Assembly (NCBI GenBank): GCA_013289985.1
Contig: JABCYW010000018.1
Coordinates: 1-62,352, forward strand
From: Betaproteobacteria bacterium
GTDB lineage: Bacteria; Pseudomonadota; Gammaproteobacteria; Burkholderiales; Burkholderiaceae_C
Direction of reading: 5' to 3'
Length of the DNA: 62,352 nucleotides
Positions 1 through 7,880 of the stretch are shown here, piece by piece. How positions within the stretch are numbered: position 1 is the first letter of the stretch; every line of letters starts with the position of its first letter. The translations under genes were made by a program, and so were the position numbers. Below the pieces are notes generated by a model. The model saw nothing but the letters and a program-made list of their open reading frames with translations, was not told the DNA's origin and made no database searches.

Positions 1-1887
1 GTTGTCCGTCCCCGCGGAAGGTTGCGAGGCGTCGTAACGATCGTGAGCGCTCTCGGCGCCCACCACGGCCTCGAGGGCGCCGCCGGGCAAGTTGACCAGG
101 CTGCCGCGCACGAGTGCGCTCGCCTGATCCTTGCGGCCGTGATTGGAACTGTCACTGTCCGACCAGATGCTGTGCAGCACGTCATCGCTTGCAGCGCGTC
201 CCGTGGTGAACGGGTTCAGTGCGGCAGCCGTCGAACTTGCCGCCAACGCCGCCAGGCGTGCCGTTGGATTGATGTTCGTCATGATGCTCTGCGCGCCGCC
301 GTTGTCTCGGACGCTCGACAGCGTCAATTCGCTCTCCCAGTCGCCGGCGAGGCCTCCTCGCGCGCCCACCAGCGCGCGCGTGAACCTGGTCTGGCGCCCG
401 AGCCCCTGAAGCCCATTCTCGGGGCCAAGGATGGCGGTGACCTTCACGTCCACGCCGAACGGGTTGAACGGGTTGTCCGCCTTGACGGTGAGATTCGGAA
501 TACTGAGACCCACGTCCCTGGATCGCGTTCTCTCCCTCGCGAATGTGAATTCACCAAACGCGAACCACGACCCTCCAATTGCGTGCTCCCCCGTCGCATG
601 AAAGGCCAGCGACTCGTCGCCATAGACCAGTGGATAGCCGTTGCCGTTGGCGTAGCGGTCGCAGAGATTCGCAGTGCCCGCGGTGGCTGCGAAGTCCGAG
701 GTCTGGAGGACCTGGCCCGCCGCCAATTGCGGGATGGCCGCAAAGCTGGAGTTCAGGCCTGGCAGATTCGCGCCGGATACGCTGCTGACTGTGCCTGGCG
801 TGCAGTTGCGCACTCGCGCGTCTCGGCCGCCGAAACGCCTGTAATCGGCGTCGACGAAGAATCCCCTCTCTGCTTCGGTCAAAGGTGTCGACCGGCTATA
901 CGAGCCCAGCACCAGGTAACTGCTGTCGGTGCTGTGGCCGCCGGTGGCCAACGAGACGCCGCCGTTACCGAAACCGCGACCAGAGCCCAGATTGGCGGAG
1001 AGGGAGATGCCGTCGATGGACTTCTTCAGGATCACGTTCACGACGCCCGCCAACGCGTCGCCGCCGTAGACGGCCGAGGAACCGACCGGAACCACCTCGA
1101 CGCGCTCGATGGCCGCCATCGGGATGAGGTTCAGGTTGAAGAAGTTCGCGAGCGATGTGCCGACTGCCTCCACGCGCCGGCCGTTTATCAGCACCAGCGT
1201 GGTTCCCAATGGCAAACCACGAAGTTGCACGCTGGCCTGGCCCAGCGTGGCGCCAAAACCGCCTTCACCAGCGGAAACCGAGGCCTCATTGAGCCCCGCC
1301 AGGAACCGCTCCAGATTCGGCTGCCCGCTCCGCTCGATGTCCTTCGCGGTATAGACGTTCACCGGCGCCGGGCCCTCCGCGTTGATCCGCTTCAGGCGCG
1401 TGCCCGTGATCTCCACTCTCGTGAGCGTCGCCGTGTCGTCCTGCTGCGAGTCGACCGTCGCAACGGCGTCTCCATCGGCAGGCGCAGCTTCCGCGGACGG
1501 AGTCGATGCGCGGACGCCGCTCGCCGGTACCGCGTTCGGCGTTGCCGCCGGCCTCACCACGAAGGACGTATCGCCCGTTCTCTGCGCGCCCAGGCCCGTA
1601 CCCTCCAAGGCCGCCGTGAGGGCTTCGAACGCCGTCAGTTTCCCGGACACCGCGTGCGCCATGCGACCGCGAACGACGGCGGGATCGAACAGCACCGACG
1701 TGCTCGTCTCGCGCGCGATCGCTCGAAGGGAGTCGGCCAACGACTGGGCCGGCTGCTGGATCAGGTACTGCGCAGCCGGCGTGGATTCCGCGGCGGCGCT
1801 GGCGCCGACGTGTACCAGCAGGGAGATCAGGACGGCGGGCATCAAACCCGCCAGATGGGGGCCGGGGATCGTCTTTCTGCGAATCAT
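1..1887 (-). CDS. TonB-dependent receptor with STN domain (partial, C-terminus off left edge)
   Basis: Outer-membrane active-transport receptor; the ligand cannot be read from the sequence. The frame is open for 629 codons from the ATG at 1887 to the window edge. It shows a signal peptide (about 1-33), an STN domain (about 48-112, the signalling domain of FecA-type transducers), a basic stretch after a TLTRVEITG segment, and a plug domain (about 165-285) with the typical GSSAVYGGDALAGVVN at 269-284. The beta-barrel has begun but most of it is outside the window. An AAGGA Shine-Dalgarno lies about 8 nt before the ATG. A FecI-like sigma factor gene lies 240 bp upstream on the same strand, which fits transcriptional signalling through the STN domain, but no FecR gene lies between them. 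Confidence 0.9.
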   Translation of the reverse strand, partial: MIRRKTIPGPHLAGLMPAVLISLLVHVGASAAAESTPAAQYLIQQPAQSLADSLRAIARETSTSVLFDPAVVRGRMAHAVSGKLTAFEALTAALEGTGLGAQRTGDTSFVVRPAATPNAVPASGVRASTPSAEAAPADGDAVATVDSQQDDTATLTRVEITGTRLKRINAEGPAPVNVYTAKDIERSGQPNLERFLAGLNEASVSAGEGGFGATLGQASVQLRGLPLGTTLVLINGRRVEAVGTSLANFFNLNLIPMAAIERVEVVPVGSSAVYGGDALAGVVNVILKKSIDGISLSANLGSGRGFGNGGVSLATGGHSTDSSYLVLGSYSRSTPLTEAERGFFVDADYRRFGGRDARVRNCTPGTVSSVSGANLPGLNSSFAAIPQLAAGQVLQTSDFAATAGTANLCDRYANGNGYPLVYGDESLAFHATGEHAIGGSWFAFGEFTFARERTRSRDVGLSIPNLTVKADNPFNPFGVDVKVTAILGPENGLQGLGRQTRFTRALVGARGGLAGDWESELTLSSVRDNGGAQSIMTNINPTARLAALAASSTAAALNPFTTGRAASDDVLHSIWSDSDSSNHGRKDQASALVRGSLVNLPGGALEAVVGAESAHDRYDASQPSAGTDN

Positions 1888-1937
1888 CTCTTGTCCTTGT
1901 TCATTTCCGATGAGTGACAAAGAGATGACGGGTTGGT

Positions 1938-1964
1938 CAAGGATTCGCCTCGCAGTGGATTCCC
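1938..1964 (-). promoter_or_regulatory. Possible ECF-sigma (FecI/PvdS-like) promoter for the receptor
   Basis: On the minus strand GGGAAT (1964-1959) and TCCTTG (1943-1938) are separated by 15 nt and lie about 50 nt before the receptor ATG. They resemble the GGAAAT / TCCTTT elements of FecI-type promoters, though the spacing is about 2 nt shorter than usual. The adjacent FecI-like gene makes this plausible; it is a weak pattern match. Confidence 0.3.
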
Positions 1965-2128
1965 TATGGAGGGTTCATGGGCTCCAAACGTCGGCACCGT
2001 TCATGCGGGCACCCTCGCGCACGGAGTCGGCGGCGCGGTCGAATCCCGTGGAATTCAAGCGATTGGCCGACGCCGTGATCGTTCGGTTCACAGGGCCGCG
2101 GCCTTGCCGGCGGCCGCCGGCTCGACCA

Positions 2129-2614
2129 TCACGGATACCAGCCCGCCATGCCGTCGCTGAGCAGCAGGACGGCTTTGGCCACGTGCTTTTCCACGCTGCT
2201 GATGCTCAGCCCGCGCTCCAGCGCAATCTGCTGGTAGCTCATGCCATCGATGCGATGCGCCAGGAAGACGGCGCGCGTCTTTTCCGGCAACTGGCCGATG
2301 CATTCGAGCAGGTGATCAAGGCGCTGGCGAGAAAACATGGCGTCCTCGAGCGTGGGCGCGGTGTCGACGACCACCACGTCTTCCAGCAACACCTGGTTCC
2401 CATGGCGCACGTGCGCCCTGAAGGCATCCTTCGACAGGTTGAGCGCGGTCTTCATCAAGAACGCCTCAGGCTTCTTCACGACGTTGTCGGCGCCGTAGCA
2501 GATGAGCCTGACGTAGGCCTCCTGCACGATGTCTTCCGCATCGTGCCGGGAGCGCCCAAGCTTGCGCAACGCGCATTTCACGCGCGAAAAGACGCTCGTC
2601 CACTCGTCGTCCAT
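2129..2614 (-). CDS. ECF RNA polymerase sigma factor, FecI-like
   Basis: 161-residue sigma-70 family ECF factor expected to direct RNA polymerase to the downstream TonB-dependent receptor gene. Region 2 is visible at about 10-75, with the DAEDIVQEAYVRLI segment. Region 4 (about 105-155) carries the helix-turn-helix, including LPEKTRAVFLAHRIDGMSY and GLSISSVEKHVAKA. Length is normal for the family. The usual FecR anti-sigma/sensor gene is missing on both sides. A GC palindrome, GCCGGCGGCCGCCGGC (2106-2121), sits just after the stop and could form a hairpin without a T tract. The 240-bp gap to the receptor shows no gene. Confidence 0.9.
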   Translation of the reverse strand: MDDEWTSVFSRVKCALRKLGRSRHDAEDIVQEAYVRLICYGADNVVKKPEAFLMKTALNLSKDAFRAHVRHGNQVLLEDVVVVDTAPTLEDAMFSRQRLDHLLECIGQLPEKTRAVFLAHRIDGMSYQQIALERGLSISSVEKHVAKAVLLLSDGMAGWYP

Positions 2615-2647
2615 GTTGACCCCAGGAAGCGGGCGTCATCGGCGTTC

Positions 2648-3214
2648 TCAGTCGGCTGGCGTGACCGTCCGCGCGCCCGAGTCGTGTCGGGGCCTCTCCT
2701 TCACCATCTGACGCTCTCGATCCAGGCGGCTCTCCGCCCGGCGCAATGCGAGTGCGAAGAAGTCTAGGGCCGCAGCCTCGTTTTCGAAATGCCCATGACG
2801 ACGAACGGCGCGAAGCAGGCCGTCACGCACGTCCCTGGCGACGGCTGCCGCGCTTGGCAGCATGGGTGGCCGCGACGACGCCAGCGCGCCCGGAAATGAA
2901 CGGTCGATGGCGAGCGTCGCGACCTCGGCGTCCCGCGCGCATCCGTCGTCGAGCGGCTCCACGTGCCAGACGCGTTCGAGGCCTCGGCTCTTGAAGTCGT
3001 CCAGCATCCGCGGGAGCGCATGCGCGCCGAGGCAGAGGCCCAGCGGTTCGCACTCGCCGTCTGCGAGCCAACCGAATACCCAGAACAGGGGATGCTCCCG
3101 GATGTCTCCTGCATCGCGCACGCGGACGAGAGCGACATCAGCGATGGCCAGCGCGTAGCGCCGGCAGAGTGGTCGGCTCGAAACAGCTGTTAGGCCGCGC
3201 TCAAGATCGGTCAT
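2648..3214 (-). CDS. Small protein resembling a cut-down Mutator/IS256 transposase
   Basis: 188 residues, starting at the ATG at 3214 behind a GGAGG. Residues about 21-65 (ALAIADVALVRVRD ... LFWVFGWLADGECEPLGLCLG) and 71-85 (LDDFKSRGLERVWHV) resemble the first catalytic-core strands and helix of IS256/Mutator transposases. Residues 142-161 (HFENEAAALDFFALALRRAE) resemble their C-terminal helix. A normal member is about 400 residues, and the N-terminal DNA-binding half and much of the core are absent. This is from recalled family sequence, not a search. No terminal inverted repeats were seen. The frame and ribosome-binding site are intact, so it may be a domesticated protein rather than debris. 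It lies 33 bp upstream of the sigma factor gene on the same strand. Confidence 0.6.
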   Translation of the reverse strand: MTDLERGLTAVSSRPLCRRYALAIADVALVRVRDAGDIREHPLFWVFGWLADGECEPLGLCLGAHALPRMLDDFKSRGLERVWHVEPLDDGCARDAEVATLAIDRSFPGALASSRPPMLPSAAAVARDVRDGLLRAVRRHGHFENEAAALDFFALALRRAESRLDRERQMVKERPRHDSGARTVTPAD

Positions 3215-3292
3215 GGTGCACATCCTCCATCGGCTCCGATGGCGTCGCATTGCAAGGGCAGGCGTCGCGGAGAGAGCGAGACGGAATTAAAG

Positions 3293-3316
3293 CCAAACTT
3301 GGTTTGGTTATCAAGT
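3293..3316. promoter_or_regulatory. Possible operator between transposase-like gene and Xre regulator
   Basis: An AT-rich patch in an otherwise GC-rich divergent intergenic region. It holds two overlapping imperfect dyads: CCAAA (3293-3297) with TTTGG (3303-3307), and ACTTG (3297-3301) with CAAGT (3312-3316). It lies 43-66 nt before the regulator start, so autoregulation is plausible. Confidence 0.3.
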
Positions 3317-3358
3317 ACAACTTTTTCCATTCGCGGACGCGCTCGCTAGCGTTCGCGG

Positions 3359-3769
3359 ATGACGGTAAAGGACGAGTTCAGCAAGCGCCTGCGCACGGCC
3401 ATGAAGACGGCGGGAATCAAGCCGGGCGGCACCGAACTGGAGCGCGCGTTCAGCCTCGAATGGCGCGGTTCGCCGATCAGCGTGCAGACGGCCTCCAACT
3501 GGATCAACGGCAAGTACCTCCCCAGGCCGGACAAGCTGCGGGTGCTCGCCAGGGTGCTGAGGATCGACCCGCACGTCCTCATGTACGGAACGTCCGAAGC
3601 TATGACCGTCGCGGAAGGACGGCATGCGCGGGAAGACCGCACCACCTACGCCGAGCGACAGACCATCGACACCTTCCTGAGCCTGCCGACGCCTCAGCGG
3701 CTCATCGTGCGCGACGTCATCAACGCGTTCGCACTGGCTTACGGCGCCGTGGACGCGGGCAAGGAATAG
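3359..3769 (+). CDS. Xre/Cro-like helix-turn-helix regulator
   Basis: 136-residue cytoplasmic DNA-binding protein. Residues about 5-70 form a lambda-repressor-like fold: FSKRLRTAMKTAG (helix 1), SVQTASNWINGKYLPRPDKL (recognition helix region), LRVLARVLRIDPHVLMYG (helices 4-5). The C-terminal part (about 85-136) is helical with no known ligand domain. No strong Shine-Dalgarno precedes the ATG. The gene is divergent from the transposase-like gene and the FecI-like sigma factor, which makes it a candidate regulator of that module. Target genes are not known. Confidence 0.75.
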   Translation: MTVKDEFSKRLRTAMKTAGIKPGGTELERAFSLEWRGSPISVQTASNWINGKYLPRPDKLRVLARVLRIDPHVLMYGTSEAMTVAEGRHAREDRTTYAERQTIDTFLSLPTPQRLIVRDVINAFALAYGAVDAGKE

Positions 3770-3971
3770 CACCGGGCCTTGGTGCCGCCACGTGGCAAAT
3801 CGCCAGCGGCCGAGCGCGTCGAGCCCCTCCGCGTGAACTGGGTCACGTTCGCCTCGTTGGCTTGCCGGCGGCCCCCTCGACGCGCGTAACAGCTTGTCAC
3901 AAGATGGCTCATCGTCCGAAGTCGGGCGGTGTTCCATCGATATCGCGGCCTTCACGGCAGGAGGGATTCCT

Positions 3972-4490
3972 ATGAGAAAGCTTCAGTGGCTACTCACGAC
4001 GGCAGCAGCGGCCATCGCGCTGGTCGGCACGTCGGCGCACGCCGATACGCTGTGGAACTTCACCTATGCGGGCACCGGCGTCAGCGCCAGCGGCTCGTTC
4101 ACCACGGTCGGCAACGGTTCGACGCCTTCGCTCGTGAATTCGATGTCGGGCACCTACACCGACGGCAGCACGAGCGGCGCCATCACGCTGATTCCCATCG
4201 CGAGCGGCACGCCCACCTACGCGCCCGATGGCCTGTACATCGCCGACAACCTGTTCGGCGGGTCGCCGCAGATCGACGTCTGGGGCCTGCTGTTCCTGGC
4301 CGGCACGCAGGAAGTCAACGTCTACACCGACCCCAGCCAGGGACTGCTGAGCACCACGTCCCACGGCGGCTACGTGTTCACCCCGATCACGTTCAACGCC
4401 GTCGCCGTTCCCGAGCCTGCGTCGGTGGCGATGCTGCTGGCCGGCCTGGGCGCGCTCGCATTCACCAGCCGGCGCAGGGCACGCGCCTGA
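3972..4490 (+). CDS. PEP-CTERM protein, copy 1
   Basis: 172-residue exported protein. It has a signal peptide (about 1-25, ending SAHA), a short beta-rich body starting TLWNFTYAGTGVSASGSF, and a C-terminal sorting tail: VPEP, a hydrophobic segment (SVAMLLAGLGALAF) and the basic end SRRRARA. PEP-CTERM proteins are handled by exosortases on the way to the cell surface, usually in bacteria that make exopolysaccharide. An AGGAGG stands just upstream of the chosen ATG, and longer upstream frames lack a signal peptide. It is related to the next gene, sharing the WNF...SGVSASGS start and a DNLFGGSP motif. The function of the body is unknown. Confidence 0.88.
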   Translation: MRKLQWLLTTAAAAIALVGTSAHADTLWNFTYAGTGVSASGSFTTVGNGSTPSLVNSMSGTYTDGSTSGAITLIPIASGTPTYAPDGLYIADNLFGGSPQIDVWGLLFLAGTQEVNVYTDPSQGLLSTTSHGGYVFTPITFNAVAVPEPASVAMLLAGLGALAFTSRRRARA

Positions 4491-4494
4491 GGCC

Positions 4495-4517
4495 GGCGCG
4501 CCGATTGGCGGCGCGCC
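4495..4517. terminator. Hairpin after PEP-CTERM copy 1
   Basis: GGCGCGCC occurs twice (4495-4502 and 4510-4517). Each copy is self-complementary, so the pair can form a hairpin with a 7-nt loop just after the stop. There is no T tract, so it may act as an mRNA 3' stabiliser or a weak terminator. Confidence 0.35.
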
Positions 4518-4687
4518 CCAGCGCCGTGCGCGATCCGCGTGGTTTCGCCCGGGCGAGGCCGCGCCAACGCGGGTCCTAGGGGTGCCCGCCCCCTTCCCAC
4601 GAGTGACGGTTTGTCCATAGAGTCCCGCTTGGGCCGCGACAAGCGCGGATCTCGTCAGGCACGCCGCCAGCCGGCAGGAGGGCATCC

Positions 4688-5194
4688 ATGAACCAGCTCC
4701 AGGGATTTCTCGCGGCCGCGACGGCCGCGCTCGCGCTGACCAGCACGGCCGCACACGCCGACACGGTCTGGAACTTCACGTTTTCGGGCGTTGGCGTCAG
4801 CGCCAGCGGCTCCCTCGAGGTGGCGGGCGACGGCTCGACGCCGAGCGCCCTGCTCTCCATTTCGGGGCTGTATTCCGACCCGACCATCGCCAACGGCACG
4901 ATCGACGGCTTCGTCGCGCCCGGCACCGACAGCAACTTCACCTACGACAACCTGTTCGGCGGTTCGCCGTACGTCTCGGGCAACGGCGTGCTGTTCGACG
5001 TCAACGGCGGGCAGCACGTCAACCTGTACAGCGTCGGCTCCGAATACTGGATCGCGGCCAACGAGGCCGGCGGCTCGCTGAGCGAGCAGGTCTCGTTCAC
5101 GCTCATCGCCGTGCCGGAGCCGGGTGCGCTGGCCATGATGCTGGCCGGGCTCGGTGGCTTCGCGTTCGCGAGCCGCCGCAAGACGCCGCATTGA
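4688..5194 (+). CDS. PEP-CTERM protein, copy 2
   Basis: 168-residue paralogue of the preceding PEP-CTERM protein. It has a signal peptide (about 1-24, AAHA), WNFTFSGVGVSASGS just after cleavage, DNLFGGSP in the middle, and the C-terminal tail VPEPGALAMMLAGLGGFAF followed by SRRKTPH. A strong AGGAGG lies 6 nt before the ATG. The 197-bp gap after copy 1 suggests its own promoter or a tandem duplication with separate control. The gene ends 7 bp before the convergent cysQ stop. The exosortase in this window, XrtB, lies 33 kb away. Confidence 0.88.
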   Translation: MNQLQGFLAAATAALALTSTAAHADTVWNFTFSGVGVSASGSLEVAGDGSTPSALLSISGLYSDPTIANGTIDGFVAPGTDSNFTYDNLFGGSPYVSGNGVLFDVNGGQHVNLYSVGSEYWIAANEAGGSLSEQVSFTLIAVPEPGALAMMLAGLGGFAFASRRKTPH

Positions 5195-5201
5195 CGCGCC
5201 G

Positions 5202-5984
<783 letters not shown>

Positions 5985-6025
5985 AAGGGGTATGCGGATT
6001 GCGCTCGATTATGACAAAATCGCGC

Positions 6026-6042
6026 CACTAAATGTTTTAGTG
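6026..6042. promoter_or_regulatory. Perfect inverted repeat (candidate operator) in the cysQ/cysD divergent region
   Basis: CACTAAATGTTTTAGTG has 7-bp perfect arms around a 3-nt centre. It lies 14 nt before the GTG start of the HTH-CysD frame and about 42 nt before the cysQ ATG. It is an AT-rich dyad in a GC-rich genome and is placed to control both genes. It could be the binding site of the adjacent HTH domain (inference). Confidence 0.55.
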
Positions 6043-6056
6043 TCTCGATTCCTTCC

Positions 6057-7880
6057 GTGGCCGCCCTCACCGCCAACCTTTCGCAGCTCAATGCCCAGCG
6101 CCGCCGCGCCGTGCAGCTTCGCGTGGACGGCCGCAGCCTGACCCAGGTCCGCGCGGAGACGGGCCTGAGCGTGCCCACCATCATCAGCGCCTTCAAGGCC
6201 TTCACCAAAGGCGGCTGGCACGCGGTGGACGTCGGGACGCGCGGCCGCCCCCAGGGCGCCGGGCGCACGCTGACGCTGGCCCAGGAAGGCGAACTGGCCC
6301 TGCTGGCGCTCTATGGCACGCCCGAGGCGGCGGGACTGGCCGGCGGCCTGTGGTCGGCCGACGCCGTCGAGGCATGCGCCCGCCAGCGTTTCGCCCTGGC
6401 CCTGCATCCCCGCGCCGTGGCGCGCTGCCTGGCGCGCTGGGGCCTGACGCTGCCGGCCCTGCGCGACGCCGCCGGGCGTTCGGCCACCGGCGTCGCGTGG
6501 CTCGAAGCACAGCAGCCGGGGTCGCGCGTCCACGGCGCCGCGCGCGTCTGGTGGTGCGGCGGGCTGCCCGCGCCGGCCGCGGCCGCGGCGGGCACGTCGC
6601 GCGGCGTGCTGGTGGCCGTCGATGCGCGCGGGCAGATCGCCTGGCTGCCGGCGGCGTCGCTGGGCCTGCAGGACGCCTATGTCGACTTCTTCGCGCGCCT
6701 GCAGGCGCAGGCCGCCGGCCCGGTGGTGGCCTGGCTGTCCGGCCTGGACCTGCGTCGCGCCGCGCAACTCAACGACTGGATCGCCGCGCAGCCGCGGCTC
6801 CAGGTGCTCGCCTGCCCGATCGCGCTGGCCCGCCGCGCGCCGCCCGCCGACGAGATCGTCCAGCTGGCGCCGCCGCCGCTGGCCGCCGAACCCTTTCCCG
6901 CCGTCGCGCCTGCCCTGGCTCCATCGCCCGCAGCCGCCCGGCCTTCCATCACCTCCCGCACGTCGACAACGGACGATCCCATGACCCTCACCCACCTGCA
7001 GCGCCTGGAAGCCGAGAGCATCCACATCATGCGCGAGGTCGTCGCCGAGACCGACAACCCCGTCATGCTCTATTCGATCGGGAAGGACTCGGCCGTGATG
7101 CTGCACCTGGCCCGCAAGGCGTTCTTCCCGTCGCCGCCGCCGTTCCCGCTGCTGCACGTCGATACCACGTGGAAGTTCCGCGCGATGTACGAGCTGCGCG
7201 AGCGCATGGCCAAGGAGTCCGGCATGGAGCTCCTCGTCTACCAGAACCCCGAGGCCGCGGAGCTGGGCATCAACCCGTTCACGCACGGCTCGTCCATCCA
7301 CACCGACATGTGGAAGACGCAAGGGCTGAAGCAGGCGCTGGACAAGTACAACTTCGACGCCGCGTTCGGCGGCGCGCGCCGCGACGAGGAGAAGTCGCGC
7401 GCGAAGGAACGCATCTTCTCGTTCCGCTCCGCGCAGCACCGCTGGGATCCGAAGAACCAGCGCCCCGAGCTCTGGCGCCTGTACAACGGCCGCAAGCAGA
7501 AGGGCGAGTCGATCCGCGTGTTCCCGATCTCGAACTGGACCGAGCTGGACATCTGGCAGTACATCCACCTCGAGAACATCCCCATCGTGCCGCTGTACTT
7601 CGCGGCCGAGCGTCCGGTGGTCAACCGCGACGGCACGCTGATCATGGTGGACGACGACCGCATGCCCCTGAAGGCCGGCGAGGTGCCGATGATGAAGAGC
7701 GTGCGCTTCCGCACCCTCGGCTGCTACCCGCTGTCGGGCGCGGTCGAATCGACCGCGTCCACGCTGACCGACGTGATCCAGGAGATGCTGCTGACGAAGA
7801 CGTCGGAGCGCCAGGGGCGCATGATCGACCACGACTCGGCTGCCTCCATGGAAAAGAAGAAGCAGGAAGGATATTTCTGA
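6057..7880 (+). CDS. cysD: IS630-transposase-like HTH region fused in frame to sulfate adenylyltransferase small subunit
   Basis: Residues 309-607 are a complete CysD (about 299 residues, the normal family length) with the PP-loop SIGKDS at 340-345. With CysN it makes APS from ATP and sulfate. The frame is open without a stop for 308 residues further upstream. That part has a homeodomain-like HTH (about 14-50, [20 protein letters not shown]), a second winged-helix-like segment (about 95-132), a degenerate RNase-H-like region (about 160-255) in which the acidic catalytic positions of IS630 elements are not recognisable, and a Pro/Ala-rich linker (about 271-300). The frame starts at a GTG with no clear Shine-Dalgarno. 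CysD could also start at the ATG at 6981, where the ribosome-binding site is poor. Either a real fusion or two translation products is possible. Confidence 0.85.
   Translation: MAALTANLSQLNAQRRRAVQLRVDGRSLTQVRAETGLSVPTIISAFKAFTKGGWHAVDVGTRGRPQGAGRTLTLAQEGELALLALYGTPEAAGLAGGLWSADAVEACARQRFALALHPRAVARCLARWGLTLPALRDAAGRSATGVAWLEAQQPGSRVHGAARVWWCGGLPAPAAAAAGTSRGVLVAVDARGQIAWLPAASLGLQDAYVDFFARLQAQAAGPVVAWLSGLDLRRAAQLNDWIAAQPRLQVLACPIALARRAPPADEIVQLAPPPLAAEPFPAVAPALAPSPAAARPSITSRTSTTDDPMTLTHLQRLEAESIHIMREVVAETDNPVMLYSIGKDSAVMLHLARKAFFPSPPPFPLLHVDTTWKFRAMYELRERMAKESGMELLVYQNPEAAELGINPFTHGSSIHTDMWKTQGLKQALDKYNFDAAFGGARRDEEKSRAKERIFSFRSAQHRWDPKNQRPELWRLYNGRKQKGESIRVFPISNWTELDIWQYIHLENIPIVPLYFAAERPVVNRDGTLIMVDDDRMPLKAGEVPMMKSVRFRTLGCYPLSGAVESTASTLTDVIQEMLLTKTSERQGRMIDHDSAASMEKKKQEGYF

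Noticed and set aside
22-1917. Long open frame on the plus strand opposite the TonB-dependent receptor
   Set aside because: Codon-register mirror of the real receptor gene. The product is Arg/Ala/Val-rich with no domains; GC-rich DNA routinely leaves such frames open.
2106-2121. 16-bp GC palindrome after the sigma factor as a terminator
   Set aside because: No loop and no T tract; it could form a hairpin only by opening its centre. Mentioned with the sigma factor but not called.
3793-3807. Sigma-54-like sequence TGGCAAATCGCCAGC before PEP-CTERM copy 1
   Set aside because: Only TGGCA and GC match, the TT before GC is missing, and it is 165 nt from the start codon. Not enough to call, although PEP-CTERM genes are sigma-54-controlled in some relatives.
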